From the NCBI GenBank assembly GCA_021774995.1, contig JAJFIM010000046.1:1-10083 (forward strand): a stretch of 10,083 nt of DNA, given 5' to 3'. The position numbers were made by a program, and so were the translations under genes. The DNA is from Alphaproteobacteria bacterium (GTDB taxonomy: Bacteria; Pseudomonadota; Alphaproteobacteria; SMXP01). The notes beneath the pieces were generated by a model. That model saw nothing but the letters and a program-made list of their open reading frames with translations. It was not told the origin of the DNA and searched no databases. This document shows, one piece after another, positions 5,923-10,083 of the stretch. Position 1 is the stretch's first letter, and each line of letters starts with the position of its first letter.

Positions 5923-6902
5923 CACGGCCCCCACGTCACAAAATTGAGTTCGGGACCCTCGCGCAAGATCACCGGGGCGCCGGAAGGGGCGTGATAAATC
6001 TCGCCATCCAAAACAAAAGAACCGCGCATCTGAAACGCGATCGTCTTTGCATTGCAACTGTGATAATCGGTAGAGGGAAAGCGGCGCGTCTTGCCGCCAT
6101 AAAAAACGGGGTAGAGCGCCCGCAAAAGACGCGCCGGCGGGTGACGCACCGCCATATAACGCAAAGCGCCCGCCTCCGCGCCCCAATAGGGCTTTGAGCG
6201 AAACAGAAGACGGTCGAGCGTGGTCACCAGATTGAGCAGATAGAGTTGTCGCCCGTGGTCCGCGCCATCCGGGCTGACCTGAATGGTCTCTCCTTGAAAA
6301 AGCTCTTGCCCATCGCCCTGGCAAGTTTTTTTCCCTCCCGCCAGGATATTGAAAAGCGCGGCGCCGATCGTGGCGGCGATCCCCAAACCGGCGTGAAATT
6401 TAGGCCGGTCAAGATAGCGGCGGCTGAGCAAGACCCCGTTTGCGATTGCCGCCGTCCCGAAAAAAAATCCGTAAAGCGGAGGCGCGCCCGGTTGGCGCCG
6501 CACTTCGATCAGGTGGGATTTTTTGCAGGTCACCGCGTGGCGCGGCCCCGCACTGAGATGCGCCAAACGCTTCAATGACCGGTGCAGCCGCCCCGGCAAT
6601 CCGATGTCTTTTGCGGTCATATTGGTCGTGCCGCCCGGAAGAATCGCGATCAATGGCGGGGATTGAAATTTACCCCCCGCGATCATTTCCGTCAGGACGG
6701 CGTCGACCGTGCCGTCGCCGCCATTGATGGCGATCATTTCGACGCGTTCTTGCGCAAAACCAGCCAGGGCTTGGCCCAGACCCTCCACCCCAACAAGATC
6801 AACGCAGGCGATGTGAGGAAAAGGGCGGACAATCCGATGAACTTGTTCAAGCCCACCCAAGTTGCGGCGGCTTTTCGTATTATTCAGTAATCCGACCTTC
6901 AT
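5922..6902 (-). CDS. Lipid kinase of the diacylglycerol/sphingosine/ceramide kinase family
   Basis: 326 residues with the YegS/LCB5 fold, which transfers phosphate from ATP to a lipid hydroxyl on the cytoplasmic face. Seen: start MKVGLLNNTKSR (NPkSr-like), the nucleotide loop GGDGT at 61-65, the second loop ILPGGTTNMTAKD at 87-99, and a C-terminal LDGE (298-301) that supplies the acidic residue. The second loop is GTTNM rather than the common GT-x-ND, which separates it from ordinary diacylglycerol kinases and, from memory, fits the bacterial ceramide kinase CpgB. ATG 6902 lies inside the lptG-like gene (23-base overlap), and its stop overlaps the next start. Four-gene coupling with LptF/LptG points to a lipid destined for the outer membrane. 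Diacylglycerol kinase activity is the main alternative. Confidence 0.87.
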   Translation of the reverse strand: MKVGLLNNTKSRRNLGGLEQVHRIVRPFPHIACVDLVGVEGLGQALAGFAQERVEMIAINGGDGTVDAVLTEMIAGGKFQSPPLIAILPGGTTNMTAKDIGLPGRLHRSLKRLAHLSAGPRHAVTCKKSHLIEVRRQPGAPPLYGFFFGTAAIANGVLLSRRYLDRPKFHAGLGIAATIGAALFNILAGGKKTCQGDGQELFQGETIQVSPDGADHGRQLYLLNLVTTLDRLLFRSKPYWGAEAGALRYMAVRHPPARLLRALYPVFYGGKTRRFPSTDYHSCNAKTIAFQMRGSFVLDGEIYHAPSGAPVILREGPELNFVTWGP

Positions 6903-7986
6903 GAACCACCCGCCGGGCCCCTATTAGTTCTCGATGAAAAATAGCCATGCCGATCAGAAAAATGAGGATGAACGTACTCATCCACGCCGCCAAAAGCGGC
7001 GGCAAGATTCCCGCTTCTCCCAATGACGTCACAAAGCCGTCGAACACGACATAGAACGCGCCCACGCCAATGCCGATCAATAACGTAACAATGTGATTCA
7101 CGCGCCGGTCAAATCTTTGCACCAGGGGAATGACCAGAATGATCACCGCCAGCGTCCCGATGGGCGCGGCCACTCTTTTGTTGAGCCAAAGGCGATAGAG
7201 GAAAAAAGGCCGGTTTCCGAGCGCCGGTTGGCTGGCCAGAAGCCGGGCGTGCGCCCAGCCAAGTTCACGGGGAGGCGCGGTTAACGCCATAAGAGTGGTC
7301 ATGTCGAGCGATGTATCATTTTCATAGCGGTCGAGGCGCTCCGGTTTTACTATGTCCACCTGCGTTCGAATCACATCTTCGAGAATAAGACGTCCATTCT
7401 CAAAATGTCCCCTCGCGCCGACCAAACGCTCCGTCAGGGCGCCGTCCGGCGTGCGCAAAAAGAGCGTGATATTTTCCAATGCGCCTGAGGCTTCATCAAT
7501 TTTCTTTATACGTATGATGTCAGTTCCATCGCGCGTCCAAATAATGGAACTCTCGCCCTTTTTTTCCAGCGTATAGTCGACAATAGCCCAATCGCGCAGA
7601 GACGACATTGACCAGGGGAGCACCGTATTGTCGATGAGAAAATGGAATCCGGTGATGATCAGAGCGGCGGGCGCCATGGCCCGCAATAATTGCCACTGCG
7701 ACATGCCCGATGAAATCATGATTGTCAATTCGGTCCGGCGCATCAGCGTGATCAAGGCGACTAGCGCGGAGATCAGCGCGATGAACGTCGCGAGGCGGGA
7801 AAACGTATCCGCCATCCCATAACCGATATAAGCCGCCATTTCGAGAACATTGCCGTCCGTCGCCTCAACAATCTCGTCTCCTTTGGCGAGAAACTCCAAG
7901 GCCGCCGACAGGGCTATAATGCCGACGGAGAAAATAACAAACCGGGACAACAGCAATACGGTAAAATAGCGGGTAAAGAGAGACAT
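6880..7986 (-). CDS. lptG: LptG-like permease of the YjgP/YjgQ family
   Basis: 368 residues. Six membrane segments lie at about 8-30, 62-82, 100-118, 272-290, 298-318 and 330-350, with a periplasmic beta-rich domain between 120 and 270 (blocks such as GTDIIRIKKIDEASGALENI and GHFENGRLILEDV). This is the LptF/LptG architecture: paired permeases that, with LptB ATPase, extract lipopolysaccharide from the inner membrane and pass it to LptC/A/D. The coupling region RRTELTIMISSGMSQWQLLR (83-102) matches the cytoplasmic contact to LptB, and WLNKRVAAPIGTLAVIILVI (267-286) matches the usual segment before the second helix bundle. ATG 7986 follows the lptF stop directly (TGAATG), with AAGGGG as ribosome-binding site inside lptF. 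The next gene starts inside this one. Its company of lipid-modifying genes, not lptD or surA, raises the possibility that it is a second copy with another lipid cargo. Confidence 0.88.
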   Translation of the reverse strand: MSLFTRYFTVLLLSRFVIFSVGIIALSAALEFLAKGDEIVEATDGNVLEMAAYIGYGMADTFSRLATFIALISALVALITLMRRTELTIMISSGMSQWQLLRAMAPAALIITGFHFLIDNTVLPWSMSSLRDWAIVDYTLEKKGESSIIWTRDGTDIIRIKKIDEASGALENITLFLRTPDGALTERLVGARGHFENGRLILEDVIRTQVDIVKPERLDRYENDTSLDMTTLMALTAPPRELGWAHARLLASQPALGNRPFFLYRLWLNKRVAAPIGTLAVIILVIPLVQRFDRRVNHIVTLLIGIGVGAFYVVFDGFVTSLGEAGILPPLLAAWMSTFILIFLIGMAIFHRELIGARRVVHEGRITE

Positions 7987-9171
7987 TCAGACCGTTTCCC
8001 CTTGAGGGGTTTTTTTGCGCGCCAGGAGGCTGGATATTTTTCGCGTGACGCCGTCCAAAAGACTCCATGGATCGCCCGACACATGAAACGCCGCGCGCAA
8101 GAAAAGCGTGAGGGACAGAACAGCAAAGCCAAAAATAATGCCCCAAATGCCCAGCCAAGGCGACACATAACCGCTGGCCGCCAGGGATTCGCCAAACATC
8201 AGGATTTGCTCAAACATGATAAGGCCCAACATGCCGATGACGACGCCATAGACCTGCCCCCCCCGGCCGCCGCCCAGCGCCAGTGGAATGGCGATCAAGG
8301 GCAAAAAAAGGATGGACATAATCTGCGCAAGCCTGCCGTGAAGTTCTGCCGAGAGGGCCGTTGACGAGATGGTGGGGGAACCGCCGCCTCTTAAGGCCCA
8401 TAATTCCGGCAAGGTAAGTTCGCGCACGCCTTTTCCCCGGTCGCGAAAGGGGGTTTGTTCAAAGATCGCCAGGCGCTGGTGAATATCCTGAAAAGTCAGT
8501 TCGTCCACCGCGCCGTCCCGTTTCGTGATGTTTACCTTCTGACCATGCTCCGCCGTCAGAAAAAGCTCCCGTCCGTCTTCGGAGCGCGACAAAGACCCAT
8601 TCGCCACAGTGGTGATGACCTCTTTGCCGTCCTCATCTTCTTGATAGATGAAAATTTTACCCAAATGGTCAACGCCCTGACTGGTGTCTTCCACAAAAAT
8701 AGTGGCGCCGCTCGACCGGATGAATGTGCTCACTTTAAACGCCGCCAGCAGAGATGATTCTTCTATTTGGTGGAGGAAATTCCGGTACTGATAACGGGCG
8801 TGGGGTTGCATGTACCCGAACAGAAGAGTCGCCAAGAGCGCCACCACCAAAGCCAGGCCCATCAGTGCTACGCTCATTTGATGCAGGCCCAGACCGGCGG
8901 CGTAAAGGATGCTCAGCTCGCCATCGCGTTTAAGACGGTTAAAGGTCAGCAATACACCGCCAAACAAAGCCGTGGGCAGAGCAATTCCAAAATAATGAGG
9001 CACCAGGCTCGCCAACATCTGAAGCGAATATGTGATCAATTGCCCGGAGGGGCTCACCAATTCCATGATCCGAAGCGAACGCTCCAGCAAGAGCGCCACC
9101 AGCGCCACCAGAATAATCATGGAGGCGTTCTTTAGAACGTCGCGCAATAAGTATCCTGTGATGATGGGCAT
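7987..9171 (-). CDS. lptF: LptF-like permease of the YjgP/YjgQ family
   Basis: 394 residues from ATG 9171. The first residues MPIITGYLLRDVLKN are the usual LptF start; a TTG at 9210 would add 13 residues and has no better ribosome site, so it was rejected. Six membrane segments lie at about 17-35, 52-78, 100-120, 282-300, 306-326 and 338-360. The periplasmic beta-jellyroll domain spans about 121-280, containing ATIFVEDTSQGVDHLGKIFI and a glycine/aspartate-rich set of strands. The cytoplasmic loop LKRDGELSILYAAGLGLHQM (80-99) is the LptB contact, and AELHGRLAQ (275-283) precedes the second bundle. It is first in the minus-strand unit, and its stop touches the lptG start. A weak ribosome site (GAGACC) precedes the ATG. 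Being at the head of a unit with a lipid kinase and facing an acyltransferase gene is unusual for the LPS pair. Confidence 0.88.
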   Translation of the reverse strand: MPIITGYLLRDVLKNASMIILVALVALLLERSLRIMELVSPSGQLITYSLQMLASLVPHYFGIALPTALFGGVLLTFNRLKRDGELSILYAAGLGLHQMSVALMGLALVVALLATLLFGYMQPHARYQYRNFLHQIEESSLLAAFKVSTFIRSSGATIFVEDTSQGVDHLGKIFIYQEDEDGKEVITTVANGSLSRSEDGRELFLTAEHGQKVNITKRDGAVDELTFQDIHQRLAIFEQTPFRDRGKGVRELTLPELWALRGGGSPTISSTALSAELHGRLAQIMSILFLPLIAIPLALGGGRGGQVYGVVIGMLGLIMFEQILMFGESLAASGYVSPWLGIWGIIFGFAVLSLTLFLRAAFHVSGDPWSLLDGVTRKISSLLARKKTPQGETV

Positions 9172-9466
9172 GGAGGGTCTCTGGTCAAATGGCGCAGATA
9201 AGGGCCACAATAAATTGGAGGTAAGTCATACACGAAAAACGGGGAAAAAGCAGGGGTTTTTCTCTGTTAAAGTCCGAATCCGGTCGGAACCTCTCAAACG
9301 CCGCTGAAGGAATTAGTAACAATAATTGAGCGCGCGGCCAAGCGGCAATTCTCGCCCAACAAGACTTGCGATATTTTTGCTTTTCAATAAGTTAGCGCCT
9401 GCCCTGACAGTGAGTTGGCCTGGGCTTTTCTTGACCACCACTTGTCTTAAAGGATCACCAGAACCC
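9172..9466. promoter_or_regulatory. Divergent intergenic region between lptF and the acyltransferase gene
   Basis: This roughly 295-base stretch must carry the promoters of both the minus-strand lipid unit and the plus-strand acyltransferase. It is AT-richer than the genes. A 7-bp inverted repeat, GAAAAAC (9234-9240) and GTTTTTC (9256-9262), flanks a 15-base G/A-rich centre and is the clearest structure. A short palindromic CAATAATTG lies at about 9320-9328. TTGACC (9431-9436) and TTGCGA (9366-9371) could be -35 elements for the plus strand, but neither has a good -10 at 16-18 bases. I could not fix either promoter. No gene is visible in it. Confidence 0.4.
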
Positions 9467-10083
9467 GTGGAAACAACCACAGACAGCGGCGACGCATCCT
9501 TTCGCCTCGTGCGCGCGACGAGCCGCCAAGATATGGACCGTTTCATTCGCCTTCCCTGGTCCATCTACGCCAATGATCCCAATTGGGCGCCGCCTTTGAT
9601 CATGGAGCGGCGCGAGCATCTCAACCCGCGCAAAAACCCATTTTTTGATCACGCCGAGACAGCGTTCTGGTTGGCCTTGAAAGGAGATAAAGTTGTGGGC
9701 CGCGTCAGCGCCCAGATTGATCAAATGGCGCTGGACAAACACCAGGATAAGGCGGGCTTTTTCGGGTTTCTTGAAGCGGAAGACGATGGGAAAATTTTTC
9801 ACGCGCTGATGGGGCAAGCGGAGAGCTGGCTGTCGGAGCGGGGCATGAAAACCATCAGAGGGCCGTTCAGCCTGTCCATCAACGATGAAGCGGGCTTGCT
9901 CATTGACGGCTTTGATACGCCGCCTTCGCTGATGATGGGGCACGCCCACCCCTATTACGCCGCGCACCTAGAGGCGCTGGGCTATGGCAAAGCCAAAGAT
10001 CTGTTCGCGTATGATTTTGACGTATCGGCGGATGAGCTCCCGGAAAGGTCCGCCGCGATCACCAAACGGTTTATGGCGAGATC
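9467..10083 (+). CDS. GNAT-fold acyltransferase, candidate bacterial ceramide synthase (partial, N-terminal 205 residues)
   Basis: The open frame runs from GTG 9467, preceded by AAAGGA (9449-9454), to the window edge; an internal ATG at 9533 is a less likely start because it would cut into the conserved N-terminal strand. Seen: SFRLVRATSRQDMDRFIRLP (11-30), the block LPWSIYANDPNWAPPLIMER (29-48), NPRKNPFFDHAE (53-64), the GNAT core strand DKVVGRVSAQID (74-85), GFFGFLEAEDD (98-108), and NDEAGLLIDGFDTPPSLMM (139-157). These blocks belong to the YghO-like GNAT acyltransferases, usually about 370-400 residues, so roughly half the protein is missing. From memory, the Caulobacter ceramide synthase bCerS, which acylates a sphingoid base precursor with an acyl-CoA, is a GNAT protein of this kind. 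The divergent lipid-kinase unit supports that reading, but the pathway assignment is inference. Confidence 0.85.
   Translation, partial: METTTDSGDASFRLVRATSRQDMDRFIRLPWSIYANDPNWAPPLIMERREHLNPRKNPFFDHAETAFWLALKGDKVVGRVSAQIDQMALDKHQDKAGFFGFLEAEDDGKIFHALMGQAESWLSERGMKTIRGPFSLSINDEAGLLIDGFDTPPSLMMGHAHPYYAAHLEALGYGKAKDLFAYDFDVSADELPERSAAITKRFMAR

Noticed and set aside
5923..6324. Upstream extension of the nucleotidyltransferase-like frame to 6324
   Set aside because: The extension lies in another frame of the well-supported kinase gene and lacks any conserved motif; the coupled ATG at 5922 is the natural start.
8002..8364. Plus-strand frame inside the lptF gene, and similar ones at 8455-9135
   Set aside because: They are antisense shadows of the permease gene with Gln/Arg/Lys-rich composition.
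9455..9967. 170-residue minus-strand frame at the right edge
   Set aside because: It is antisense to the GNAT acyltransferase, whose conserved blocks are unmistakable on the plus strand.
1..10083. CRISPR array, tRNA or rRNA genes, insertion sequence, phage genes
   Set aside because: No regularly spaced repeats, no tRNA cloverleaf or rRNA sequence, and no transposase, integrase or phage protein were seen on either strand.

Overview
The window looks like a moderately GC-rich alphaproteobacterial chromosome segment. Supporting signs are the class Ia ribonucleotide reductase type (NrdA ending in a CLAC redox tail, NrdB with the EYSKA-type C-terminus), alphaproteobacterial-style palindromic repeats, and the lipid genes on the right. 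Genus cannot be told from the sequence alone.

Left part (1-2761, + strand): the last 75 residues of NrdA, a GC-rich hairpin followed by a short T-run that looks like an intrinsic terminator, a REP-like palindromic element, a doubtful 68-residue ORF, an unrecognised AT-rich multi-pass membrane protein made of two related halves (635-1579), and then complete nrdB (1730-2761). The two subunit genes of one enzyme are therefore separated by about 1.5 kb that looks inserted.

Right part (2857-10083): a tightly packed minus-strand series reads, in transcription order, lptF-like (9171-7987), lptG-like (7986-6880), a lipid kinase of the diacylglycerol/sphingoid/ceramide kinase fold (6902-5922), a nucleotidyltransferase-fold-like protein (5922-4966) and a TonB-dependent outer-membrane receptor (4911-2857). 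The first four are packed as TGAATG (no gap), a 23-base overlap and a TGATG overlap, so they almost certainly form one transcription unit. The receptor follows after 54 bases and may have its own promoter. Diverging from lptF across about 295 bases is a GNAT-fold acyltransferase (GTG at 9467), cut by the right edge.

Best reading of the whole: the four coupled genes and the divergent acyltransferase resemble parts of a bacterial sphingolipid pathway. The GNAT protein is a candidate ceramide synthase (bCerS type) and the kinase a candidate ceramide kinase (CpgB type). The nucleotidyltransferase-like protein is a candidate headgroup enzyme, and the LptF/LptG pair a candidate dedicated exporter of the anionic lipid to the outer membrane. 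The gene identities at family level are solid; the sphingolipid assignment and the lipid-export role are inference from gene content and spacing.
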